Of a DNA stretch of 5,978 nucleotides, positions 1-5,936 are shown one piece after another; within the stretch, counting starts at the first letter, position 1, and every line of letters begins with the position of its first letter. Below the pieces are notes generated by a model, which was not told where the DNA came from, ran no database searches, and was given only the letters and a program-made list of their open reading frames with translations. The translations under genes were made by a program, and so were the position numbers. This DNA comes from Candidatus Omnitrophota bacterium (GTDB lineage Bacteria > Ratteibacteria > UBA8468 > B48-G9 > DTJG01), in contig JAMWBX010000091.1 of the NCBI GenBank assembly GCA_023818725.1, forward strand, positions 1-5,978, given 5' to 3'.

Positions 1-167
1 AAGATCATGTTGACAAATTCGAACGTATTTTCCGTGGTTTACCATGCGCCTGCGTAGGCAGGGTTATACCTGACTTCAGACTTAAAGTAAATTTTGGGGA
101 TAATACCCTGATTGATCTAGAGGGTGAGATAATTACTCAAAAGTGGTCGGGAGCAATAACATGGTGA
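1..167 (+). CDS. purL: Phosphoribosylformylglycinamidine synthase, large (PurL) subunit, C-terminal end only
   Basis: The 5' end of this gene lies outside the window. The frame whose first full codon is at base 3 stays open to TGA at 165-167 and gives about 54 residues. They match the end of the small-type PurL (FGAM synthetase): a G-L-P-C-A-C-V-G-R-V stretch, equivalent to the family's G-x-P-x-x-x-I-G-x-V, then a D-G/N-x-L-I-D-L-E-G strand pair, and a late tryptophan (Q-K-W-S-G-A) like the family's final E-x-W-x-G-A. PurL uses ATP and ammonia from PurQ to convert FGAR to FGAM in purine synthesis. The following gene is purQ, the expected partner, and overlaps it by 7 bp, which strongly supports the call. 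The separate-subunit form is inferred because PurQ is a separate gene here. With only the tail visible, no catalytic residue can be checked. Confidence 0.8.
   Translation, partial: DHVDKFERIFRGLPCACVGRVIPDFRLKVNFGDNTLIDLEGEIITQKWSGAITW
149..153 (+). promoter_or_regulatory. Ribosome binding site that sets the purQ start
   Basis: GGGAG lies 7 bases before ATG 161, inside the last codons of purL. The upstream in-frame GTG at 143 has no comparable purine-rich site and would add six residues ahead of the conserved first beta strand. ATG 161 is therefore preferred, giving a 7-bp overlap with purL and probable translational coupling. Confidence 0.65.
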
Positions 168-925
168 GAATTTTAATTCTTCGCACAGCCGGTACAAACT
201 GCGATCTTGAAACTGAATGGGTCTGCAAACTGGCGGGCGGAAGGCCTGAAAGAATACACATTAATGAAATCATTTCAGGTAGAAAGAAATTCCAGGATTT
301 TGATGTACTTTTGATACCTGGAGGTTTTTCCTACGGCGATGACCTGGGTGCAGGTAAGGTTCTTGCCAGTGAATTGATTTTGAAATGTTTTGAAGAATTT
401 GAAAGATTTGTGGAAAAGAAAAAACCCGTTATCGGAATATGTAACGGGTTTCAGGTGCTGGTGAAGGCTGGGTTTTTACCGCTGTGGAACAGACACGTCG
501 CATCTCTTGTTTGGAACGACTCTGGAAAATTTGAAGATAGATGGGTTTATCTGAAAGTTGAAAAGTCTGTGTCTCCTTTTTTTGAAAACATGCCTGAAAT
601 AATTAGATTGCCTATTGCTCACGCTGAGGGAAAGTTTGTTATGAAAAGTAAAGGGGTTTTAAAAAAAATCAGGAAAAATAATCAGATTGTTTTGAGATAT
701 GTTAGTCCTTCAGGAGAACCAGCCGATTATCCACATAATCCCAACGGCTCAATGGATGATATAGCAGGAGTTTGTAATGAGACAGGGTTGATTGTTGGAA
801 TGATGCCGCATCCAGAAAGGGCCGTGCTGGAAATTCACACACCTGACTGGCACAGGCGTCCTGCCCAGGGTGAATTTTCTTTCGGATACCGATTTTTTAA
901 GAATGTGATAAAATACTGTTCATAA
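161..925 (+). CDS. purQ: Phosphoribosylformylglycinamidine synthase, glutamine amidotransferase (PurQ) subunit
   Basis: This is a 254-residue class I glutamine amidotransferase. It hydrolyses glutamine and passes ammonia to PurL for FGAM formation, in the cytoplasm as a PurQ-PurL(-PurS) complex. In order one sees the N-terminal strand ending in R-T-A-G-T-N-C-D (residues 8-15), the P-G-G-F-S-Y-G-D-D motif (53-61), the nucleophile elbow G-I-C-N-G-F-Q with Cys94, the N-P-N-G-S motif near 193-197, and the triad partners His217 and Glu219 in M-P-H-P-E-R. All three catalytic residues are present, so the enzyme should be active. It is longer than the roughly 227-residue Bacillus-type PurQ, partly because of a C-terminal extension after the H-P-E motif (about residues 223-254). 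It overlaps purL by 7 bp and is followed 28 bp later by argB. No purS is visible in the window. Confidence 0.95.
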   Translation: MVRILILRTAGTNCDLETEWVCKLAGGRPERIHINEIISGRKKFQDFDVLLIPGGFSYGDDLGAGKVLASELILKCFEEFERFVEKKKPVIGICNGFQVLVKAGFLPLWNRHVASLVWNDSGKFEDRWVYLKVEKSVSPFFENMPEIIRLPIAHAEGKFVMKSKGVLKKIRKNNQIVLRYVSPSGEPADYPHNPNGSMDDIAGVCNETGLIVGMMPHPERAVLEIHTPDWHRRPAQGEFSFGYRFFKNVIKYCS

Positions 926-940
926 ATTTTTCGTTGAACA

Positions 941-945
941 AGGAG
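941..945 (+). promoter_or_regulatory. Ribosome binding site supporting the GTG start of argB
   Basis: A perfect AGGAG ends 8 bases before GTG 954. There is no in-frame ATG at the N-terminus, and this start leaves a short leader helix before the conserved kinase core, so GTG is the likely initiator. Confidence 0.7.
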
Positions 946-953
946 TTTTTAAA

Positions 954-1826
954 GTGGACATCAGCATATTTCAAAAGGCAGAGGCACTTGTGGAAGCGTT
1001 TCCCTACATTCAGAAATACAGAGGAAAAACTTTTGTCATCAAGGTAGGCGGAGGAATACTAAAACTACCTGAACCAAGGCACAATATTCTTCATGATATA
1101 GCCTTTCTGAGTTCAGTAGGAATAAAAGCAATCGTTGTTTGCGGGGCAGGTCCTGCAATCACAGAGGAGATTGAGAAAAGGGGCAAGAAGGTAAAATTTA
1201 TTGAGGGTTTGAGAGTAACTGATGCCGAGATTTTGAATATTGTTGTAGATGTTCTGGGTTCTGCCCGTGACAGCATTGCAAAAACACTCAATGAGCAGTT
1301 CAATGTTAAGTCAGTTGTCTTAAGACCCGAAGACAATTTTCTGATCGCAGAAAAAATTCACTGGCAAAAAGGACTTGAAATTATTGACCTTGGTTTTGTT
1401 GGTCAGGTTGTGGAAGTTAAGACAGGTGTAATTATGGATGCCCTTGAAAAAGGAGTCGTTGTGCTTGCTCCATTAGGAATATCTTCTGATGGTCAAAAAT
1501 ATAATATCAATGGCGATTCTGTTTCCTCATCAGTCGCTCAAGCACTCAATGCTGAAAAATTGATTTTTATGACCGGGGTGCGCGGAGTAATGCGGAATAT
1601 TGATAATCCAGATACCTTGATTTCAGTGATTACTGTTTCACAGGCAGCAAATCTTATCAACGAAGGAGTTGTGACTGGCGGAATGATTCCAAAGGTGCGC
1701 GGGGCAATTTCCAGTTTAAAAGGGGGAGTGAAAAAAGTTCACATCATAAGTGGAAATATGCCGCATTCTCTTATTCTTGAAGTTTTCACTGAACATGGAG
1801 TTGGCACTGAGATAGTTTTAGGTTAA
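954..1826 (+). CDS. argB: N-acetylglutamate kinase
   Basis: This 290-residue amino-acid-kinase family protein phosphorylates N-acetyl-L-glutamate with ATP, the second step of arginine synthesis. An N-terminal helix (about 5-22, ending A-F-P-Y-I-Q-K) precedes the core. That helix is typical of hexameric, arginine-inhibited kinases such as the Thermotoga enzyme, so feedback inhibition is inferred. Motifs in order: V-I-K-V-G-G-G (28-34, phosphate-binding Lys30), C-G-A-G-P (63-67), G-L-R-V-T-D (85-90, substrate-binding Arg87), N-I-N-G-D (184-188, Asp188), M-T-G-V-R-G-V (206-212), G-G-M-I-P-K (242-247, Lys247) and the C-terminal H-G-V-G-T-E-I. The catalytic lysines and aspartate are kept. GAGP in place of GGGP, and TG in place of TD, are unusual for free-standing ArgB and recall the kinase domain of Xanthomonas and fungal bifunctional enzymes. 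No acetyltransferase domain follows. The gene precedes argD and argF. Confidence 0.93.
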   Translation: MDISIFQKAEALVEAFPYIQKYRGKTFVIKVGGGILKLPEPRHNILHDIAFLSSVGIKAIVVCGAGPAITEEIEKRGKKVKFIEGLRVTDAEILNIVVDVLGSARDSIAKTLNEQFNVKSVVLRPEDNFLIAEKIHWQKGLEIIDLGFVGQVVEVKTGVIMDALEKGVVVLAPLGISSDGQKYNINGDSVSSSVAQALNAEKLIFMTGVRGVMRNIDNPDTLISVITVSQAANLINEGVVTGGMIPKVRGAISSLKGGVKKVHIISGNMPHSLILEVFTEHGVGTEIVLG

Positions 1827-1840
1827 CTATAGAAAAACAT

Positions 1841-1870
1841 CGCCTTTCATAAAAGGAGTTTGCGGGGGGT
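1841..1870 (+). repeat. Short hairpin resembling the core of the 5013-5133 repeat
   Basis: In the 68-bp gap between argB and argD, CCTTT (1843-1847) pairs with AAAGG (1852-1856) around a CATA loop, followed by GCGGGGGG at 1862-1869. The hairpin core matches the reverse complement of bases 5090-5102, differing by one extra A. GCGGGGGG also occurs at 5048-5055. This could be a worn fragment of the same repeat family. The match is short and chance cannot be excluded. Confidence 0.3.
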
Positions 1871-1894
1871 ACTTAAACTGAAAGGAAACAGCAA

Positions 1895-3085
1895 ATGGAT
1901 GAGGTTACAGTCAAAAAGTATTACGACGATTATGTCATAGGTTGTTACAGAAAAGAGGATTTTGTTTTCGTAAAAGGCAGGGGTCCCTGGTTATGGGACA
2001 TAAATGATAAAAAGTACCTGGATTTTTTCCCAGGCTGGGCAGTGAGCGGACTTGGACACTGCCCTGAAAGAGTTGTAAAAGCAGTTTCGTCCCAAGCAAG
2101 AAAGTTAATGCATGTTGCCAACAACTATTATATTGATGTCCAGGCGCTCTGCGCAAGGCGTCTTATAGAAATCTCATTTGATGGCAAGGTTTTCTTTTGC
2201 AACAGTGGAGCCGAAGCGAATGAAGCCGCGATAAAACTATCAAGGTTGTATGGAGCAAAAACATCAAGATATAAAATCATTTCAATGAAAAATTCTTTTC
2301 ATGGAAGAACCCTTGCGACAGTCACGATGACAGGTCAGGAAAAATATTCAGCGCCTTTCAAGCCGCTTCCAGAGGGTTTTGCATATGCTGAATTTAATAA
2401 TATTTCTTCCTTGAAGGACTGTGTTGACGAAAAAACAATCGCAGTTATAATTGAGCCGATTCAGGGTGAAGGTGGCATTAATGTTGCTTCTAAAGAATAC
2501 CTGAAACAGGTAAGAGAATTTTGTGATGAAAAAGACATCCTTCTTATTTTTGACGAAGTTCAGACAGGAATGGGCAGAACCGGAAATTACTTTGCTTTTC
2601 AGCACTATGGCGTTCAGCCCGACATAATGACGCTTGCCAAGACACTTGGCGGCGGTTTTCCGATTGGAGCGATGGTCGCAAGAAAGGGACTGTGCGATCT
2701 TTTAGTTCCCGGTACCCACGCTTCAACCTTCGGGGGAAATCCACTGGCATGCAGCGCGGCAATCGCTGTTATTGAAACCATCCAGCAGGAAAAACTTCTT
2801 GAAAATGTCAGAAATCTTTCTGGCTGGTTTATTGATCAATTGAAAAATTTACAGGGAAGATTCAGCGTAATCAAGGAAATCAGAGGAATTGGATTTATGC
2901 TTGGAATGGAACTTGCGGTCAATGGCGCCAGTTTTGTAAATCGTTGCAGAAGCAATGGGCTTCTTTTAAATTGCACCCACGACACAGTTATAAGAATTAT
3001 GCCGCCTCTTGGCATAAGCAAGACACTTCTTGAAAAAGGATTGAAGATCATAGAAAAATCCCTTGAAGAGGAATTTTCTCAATGA
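1895..3085 (+). CDS. argD: Acetylornithine aminotransferase
   Basis: This 396-residue class III PLP-dependent aminotransferase has the usual family length. It converts N-acetylglutamate 5-semialdehyde and glutamate to N-acetylornithine and 2-oxoglutarate. Visible motifs are L-D-F-F-P-G-W-A-V-S-G-L-G-H (42-55), the phosphate-binding S-G-A-E-A-N-E (104-110), S-F-H-G-R-T (134-139), I-E-P-I-Q-G-E-G-G (186-194), D-E-V-Q-T-G-M-G-R-T-G with cofactor-binding Asp220, the PLP lysine Lys249 in T-L-A-K-T-L-G-G-G-F-P, and T-H-A-S-T-F-G-G-N-P (274-283). ATG 1895 has AAGGA at 1882-1886, 8 bases upstream. The stop overlaps the argF start as ATGA. Related ornithine, succinylornithine and GABA aminotransferases share these motifs, but the argB and argF neighbours make ArgD the best assignment. 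Some ArgD enzymes also serve the lysine pathway as DapC, which cannot be judged here. Confidence 0.95.
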   Translation: MDEVTVKKYYDDYVIGCYRKEDFVFVKGRGPWLWDINDKKYLDFFPGWAVSGLGHCPERVVKAVSSQARKLMHVANNYYIDVQALCARRLIEISFDGKVFFCNSGAEANEAAIKLSRLYGAKTSRYKIISMKNSFHGRTLATVTMTGQEKYSAPFKPLPEGFAYAEFNNISSLKDCVDEKTIAVIIEPIQGEGGINVASKEYLKQVREFCDEKDILLIFDEVQTGMGRTGNYFAFQHYGVQPDIMTLAKTLGGGFPIGAMVARKGLCDLLVPGTHASTFGGNPLACSAAIAVIETIQQEKLLENVRNLSGWFIDQLKNLQGRFSVIKEIRGIGFMLGMELAVNGASFVNRCRSNGLLLNCTHDTVIRIMPPLGISKTLLEKGLKIIEKSLEEEFSQ

Positions 3086-4014
3086 CAGAAAAAAAAGATC
3101 TTGTGAACATAACCGACCTGTCGAGGAAAGAAATTTACGCGATCTTTGAAAAGGCGAAATTTTATAAATTTCAAAGAAAAAAAGGAATTTTGGTAGATGA
3201 TGTTCTTAGAGGGCACAGTATCGGACTTTTATTTAGAAAACCATCCAGCAGAACAAGGATTTCTTTTGAGGTTGCCATTATCGAACTTGGTGGAAGTCCA
3301 ATTTTCCTTGAAACAAGCCAGCTTCAAATTTCAAGGGGAGAAACAATCGAGGACACTGCGAGGGTTTTAAATCTTTATCTGAAAGGGCTTGTGATAAGAA
3401 CATACCAGCAGTCAGAAGTTGAATCTTTTGCCCGGATTGTTGATTTTCCTGTGATAAATGGCCTTACTGATTCTTTTCATCCCTGTCAGATTCTCGCTGA
3501 TTTTTTCACAATCTGGGAACATAAAAAAAACCTTGAAGAGGTTGTCGTAACATACATTGGTGACCCGAACAATGTATGCAACACTCTGATTCTCGCCGCT
3601 GACATTCTTGGCGTGCGAATTAATGTTTCCTGCCCTTCTGAATACTCCGTTAGCAAACAAATTGTCAACATTATGGAAAATCCCCACCTTTTAAAAGTTA
3701 GCGATGACCCGTATTCATTCGTTCCAGAATCAGATGTGATTTATACCGACACCTGGGTAAGTATGGGCGATGAAACAGAAAAAGAAAAACGGCTTGAAGT
3801 TTTCAAAAAATTCCAGGTAAATGAAAAACTTGTAAAGAATGCGCCAGCAAACTTTTTGTTTATGCATTGCCTTCCAGCCCATAGAGGGCAGGAAGTGACA
3901 GATGCTGTGATTGATGGCAATAACTCCGTTGTCTGGCAGCAGGCAGAAAACCGCTTGCATGTCCAGAAATCAATTTTGCATTTTCTATATTCTGAAGCGG
4001 AAGATGAACTTTGA
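3082..4014 (+). CDS. argF: Ornithine carbamoyltransferase
   Basis: This 310-residue anabolic-type enzyme joins carbamoyl phosphate and ornithine to make citrulline. The carbamoyl-phosphate domain shows F-R-K-P-S-S-R-T-R (51-59, the family's S-x-R-T-R site), the S-R-G-E-T-I-E-D-T-A-R-V-L segment (84-96) and H-P-C-Q (133-136). The ornithine domain shows D-T-W-V-S-M-G (223-229), M-H-C-L-P-A-H-R (261-268, reactive Cys263) and V-W-Q-Q-A-E-N-R (284-291). The D-x-x-x-S-M-G and H-C-L-P motifs separate it from aspartate carbamoyltransferase. ATG 3082 overlaps the argD stop by 4 bp, and GAGGA at 3068-3072 serves as the ribosome site. The 3' end overlaps the next gene by 11 bp. An arginine-biosynthetic role rather than a catabolic arcB role follows from argB and argD upstream and from the absence of arcA or arcC. 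Confidence 0.95.
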   Translation: MTEKKDLVNITDLSRKEIYAIFEKAKFYKFQRKKGILVDDVLRGHSIGLLFRKPSSRTRISFEVAIIELGGSPIFLETSQLQISRGETIEDTARVLNLYLKGLVIRTYQQSEVESFARIVDFPVINGLTDSFHPCQILADFFTIWEHKKNLEEVVVTYIGDPNNVCNTLILAADILGVRINVSCPSEYSVSKQIVNIMENPHLLKVSDDPYSFVPESDVIYTDTWVSMGDETEKEKRLEVFKKFQVNEKLVKNAPANFLFMHCLPAHRGQEVTDAVIDGNNSVVWQQAENRLHVQKSILHFLYSEAEDEL

Positions 4015-5041
4015 AGAGAGAATAAAAAAGATAAAAACATTTCTTGATAAAAAAAACATAGACTGCCTTATCACGAAAAATCGTTCGCACATTTTTTATC
4101 TCACAGGTCTTCATAATGCTGAAGGATACCTTTGCATAAGCCATAAGGACATCACTTTTTTTACCGGCGGCATTTATTATCAATATGCGGTTGACAAGCA
4201 AAAAAAATCGAGTATTTTCTTTTCTGTTGAAAAGCTTGAAAAAAATAGTCTTTACAAGTTTCTCAATGGCTTCAAGAAACCAGCAGTTTTTTCAGGTGAG
4301 ATTTCTCTTGACGGATGGAGAAAACTGTCTCGCAAGGTGCGTCGATTATATGTTATTGATGATTTTATTGGCAAACTGCGTTCAATAAAAGAGCCACAAG
4401 AGATTGAGAATATAAAAAAGGCGCTATCAATTGCGCAAGAAGTCTTGAAAAATATAAAAAAATTGATAAAGCCTGGCATCAGCGAACTTGATATTTCTGC
4501 TGAAATTCTGTATCAAACAAGAAAATATGGCGGAGACAGGGAAGCATTTCAGCCAATAGTTGCCTCTGGCGTTAATTCTTCCTATCCACACCATTTTCCG
4601 ACAAAAAGAAAATTCAGGGACAATGATATCGTTGTGATTGATATGGGAGTAAGTGTTGATGGCTATAACAGCGACATCACTGAAACATTTACTATCGGAA
4701 AGGTTGTCGAAGAAAAACTAAAGGTGATTAAAGCAATTAAGGAAGCCCATATTGAGATACAGAATATGATAGAAAACGGAGAAAGGTCCTGCAAAAAAAT
4801 TCATCAGTGCGCAGTAGAAGTTCTTAAAAGATATGACCTTTATAAGTTTTTTACTCACGGCACAGGCCACGGTGTTGGGATTGATGTTCATGAGTTTCCA
4901 GTTATCAATTCAACAAGTAGAGAGAATCTACAGGAAGGAAATGTTTTCACGATTGAACCAGGGATTTACCTGCCAGAAAAATTTGGCGCCAGAATTGAAA
5001 AGATGTATTTGCTTCCACATCCATTCTCCCCTCTTTCTTAA
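4004..5041 (+). CDS. M24-family metallopeptidase (Xaa-Pro aminopeptidase/dipeptidase-like), C-terminus replaced by repeat-encoded residues
   Basis: This 345-residue protein has a creatinase-like N-terminal domain (about 1-125, including R-S-H-I-F-Y-L-T-G-L at 27-36) and a pita-bread M24 domain (about 133-335). All five dimetal ligands are visible: Asp213 (I-D-M-G), Asp224 (S-D-I-T-E-T-F), His289 (G-T-G-H-G-V-G), Glu318 (F-T-I-E-P-G) and Glu332 (R-I-E-K-M). The family histidines in Y-P-H-H-F-P-T (194-200) and V-H-E (295-297) are also present. It probably removes residues next to proline in cytosolic peptides. PepP and PepQ cannot be separated from sequence alone. ATG 4004 is chosen because it begins the conserved N-terminal helix. 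It overlaps argF by 11 bp and its ribosome site is weak. After K-M-Y-L-L (residue 337) the normal final segment of roughly 15-20 residues is missing, and P-H-P-F-S-P-L-S comes from the 5013-5133 repeat. The ligands survive, so activity is possible. Confidence 0.88.
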   Translation: MNFEERIKKIKTFLDKKNIDCLITKNRSHIFYLTGLHNAEGYLCISHKDITFFTGGIYYQYAVDKQKKSSIFFSVEKLEKNSLYKFLNGFKKPAVFSGEISLDGWRKLSRKVRRLYVIDDFIGKLRSIKEPQEIENIKKALSIAQEVLKNIKKLIKPGISELDISAEILYQTRKYGGDREAFQPIVASGVNSSYPHHFPTKRKFRDNDIVVIDMGVSVDGYNSDITETFTIGKVVEEKLKVIKAIKEAHIEIQNMIENGERSCKKIHQCAVEVLKRYDLYKFFTHGTGHGVGIDVHEFPVINSTSRENLQEGNVFTIEPGIYLPEKFGARIEKMYLLPHPFSPLS

Positions 5042-5062
5042 ATAAGGGCGGGGGGAGATTTT
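5025..5062 (+). terminator. Probable intrinsic terminator of the pur-arg-peptidase operon
   Basis: Bases 5025-5039 pair with 5044-5058 to give a 15-bp stem around an AAAT loop, with one T/C mismatch (5034/5049) and three G-U pairs in the RNA. TTTT follows at 5059-5062. The peptidase stop TAA (5039-5041) lies at the top of the stem. The T tract is short, so termination efficiency is uncertain, but this is the strongest hairpin seen in the window and it lies between converging genes. Confidence 0.45.
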
Positions 5063-5087
5063 CCAGCTGTTGCTCATTTCCAAAATC

Positions 5088-5104
5088 CCCCTTTATGAAA
5101 GGGG
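5088..5104. repeat. Second perfect hairpin within the repeat
   Basis: CCCCTTT (5088-5094) and AAAGGGG (5098-5104) form a perfect 7-bp stem with an ATG loop. It is symmetrical, so it can form on either strand. It could help stop transcription coming from the opposite side, although no long T tract follows. Confidence 0.5.
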
Positions 5105-5168
5105 AACAGTGATGGAAAAAATGGATTTGGGAAATCTCATAACATAGCTGCAGATAATGCTGAACATT

Positions 5169-5197
5169 TATCAAAATATTAATCCGGTAATTTGATA
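5169..5197. repeat. Inverted repeat at the presumed left end of the IS
   Basis: TATCAAA (5169-5175) is perfectly inverted as TTTGATA (5191-5197) across a 15-base spacer. Its place just after the transposase gene, at the proposed terminus, suggests a transposase-binding or end-processing site. That role is an inference from position only. Confidence 0.4.
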
Positions 5198-5240
5198 TTC
5201 AGTCATCCAATTTTGCGAGCCTGTTGCTTTATTAATTTTT

Positions 5241-5853
5241 CTATACAAAAACTTCTTCTTTTTCCAAATTCCTTTCATAAATTCTTTTTCTCCTCACTCT
5301 TTCAAATAATTCTTCTTGCAGTTGTGTAATTTTTCTCTTTAATTCTGCTGGATTTAAATTTTTATAAATCTCATTTAACTTTTTCTTCATCCTTTCTTCA
5401 ACGCCTCCACATTCTATCACCCTTTGGTATGGTGTCTTTGCAACATCATATCTTTTTATAATTTTACTTCCTATCCTACTTCTCATTATACACTTCATAC
5501 AAGGTTGAAAAAAGTTGGTATATAGCCGCAAATATAAATAAATCTGATTTAAAAGACCAACCTCTTTTTAACGCTCCCTTAACATCTTCATCATAAACAA
5601 CTTCTCTCTTCCTTATACCTTTTTGGCTCCTTTTTTCCCCTATCACTATATATCTCTTATTCCCAACATAAAAAACACGCCTCTTCCCTAACATCCTTAA
5701 TAACCAACTTGCATAACTCCTATTATATCCAAATGTCTTGACAAACTCATCTAATATTTGCTTCTTCTCTTTCTTCCTTACCCTACAATACCTCTCTGCC
5801 AGTATCCTACTTATTCTCTTCCGCACCGTCATATCTAACTCCTTTCTTAACAT
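5241..5853 (-). pseudogene. Transposase pseudogene: N- and C-terminal parts joined out of frame, catalytic core deleted
   Basis: Reading leftward from ATG 5853, the first about 97 codons give a basic N-terminal domain with a helix-turn-helix-like segment (residues 29-54: K-K-Q-I-L-D-E-F-V-K-T-F-G-Y-N-R-S-Y-A). This resembles the start of integrase-core transposases found widely in bacterial and candidate-phylum genomes. After about base 5563 the frame changes by +1. The other frame (about 5567-5241, stop TAG) reads L-R-L-Y-T-N-F-F-Q-P, G-S-K-I-I-K-R-Y-D-V-A-K-T-P-Y-Q-R and a coiled C-terminal helix, which is the usual end of the same family. The roughly 200-residue DDE core expected between them is absent. 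The first frame continues as meaningless sequence to a stop at 5476-5478. ATG 5832 is an equally good alternative start. The family name is from memory of its motifs, so only moderately sure; the core loss is clear. Confidence 0.75.
5839..5844 (-). promoter_or_regulatory. Ribosome binding site for the alternative transposase start at ATG 5832
   Basis: AAGGAG on the minus strand ends 6 bases before ATG 5832. The upstream ATG 5853 has its own site, GAGGTG at 5858-5863, 4 bases before it. Both are good, so initiation could occur at either, and the first is used for the pseudogene extent. Confidence 0.5.
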
Positions 5854-5857
5854 TATC

Positions 5858-5863
5858 CACCTC
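5858..5863 (-). promoter_or_regulatory. Ribosome binding site for the upstream transposase start at ATG 5853
   Basis: GAGGTG on the minus strand matches the 16S anti-Shine-Dalgarno complement and ends 4 bases before ATG 5853. It supports the longer N-terminus, M-L-R-K-E-L-D. Confidence 0.45.
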
Positions 5864-5936
5864 GTTTTTATATAATTTTTTCTTATTAGGAGATGGATAT
5901 TTTCGTATAGATTTTTTAATGAAGCAATGGGGGGTC

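Larger units (their letters stand above)
5013..5133. repeat. MITE-like imperfect palindromic repeat inserted in the end of the M24 peptidase gene
   Basis: The ends form a terminal inverted repeat: 5013-5025 reads TTCCACATCCATT, and the reverse complement of 5120-5133 reads TTCCCAAATCCATT. Inside are two hairpins, 5025-5058 and 5088-5104, plus an inner complementary pair with GGGGGAGATTTTCC at 5051-5064 facing CCAAAATCCCCC at 5080-5091. The whole 121-bp block can fold on itself. It encodes no protein beyond the last eight codons and stop of the upstream gene. Short G/C-run palindromes of this kind occur as dispersed repeats in many bacterial genomes. The copy number here is unknown and no clear target duplication was found. 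Confidence 0.55.

Noticed and set aside
143..160. GTG at 143 as an earlier purQ start
   Set aside because: It adds six residues with no family counterpart and lacks a ribosome site. ATG 161 has GGGAG at the right distance and the normal first strand.
1801..1829. TTGGCA...TAACTA as a promoter for argD
   Set aside because: The spacing is acceptable, but the -10 matches poorly and the sequence overlaps the argB coding end. Co-transcription is simpler.
3911..4003. Upstream extension of the M24 peptidase reading frame
   Set aside because: The extra 31 residues are the shadow of argF read in another frame. Homology to the family begins at ATG 4004.
3741..4201. Minus-strand open frames opposite argF and the peptidase (for example 3741-4040 and 3860-4201)
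   Set aside because: They lie antisense to well-conserved enzymes, have no ribosome sites or recognisable domains, and are expected shadows.
5476..5562. The last 29 residues of the 5476-5943 minus-strand reading frame as real protein
   Set aside because: The same bases in the other frame read as the conserved C-terminal transposase segment, so this tail is out-of-frame sequence after the deletion junction.
5476..5567. Programmed frameshifting joining the two transposase parts
   Set aside because: The shift needed is +1 with no proper slippery site, and a shift would not restore the missing catalytic core.
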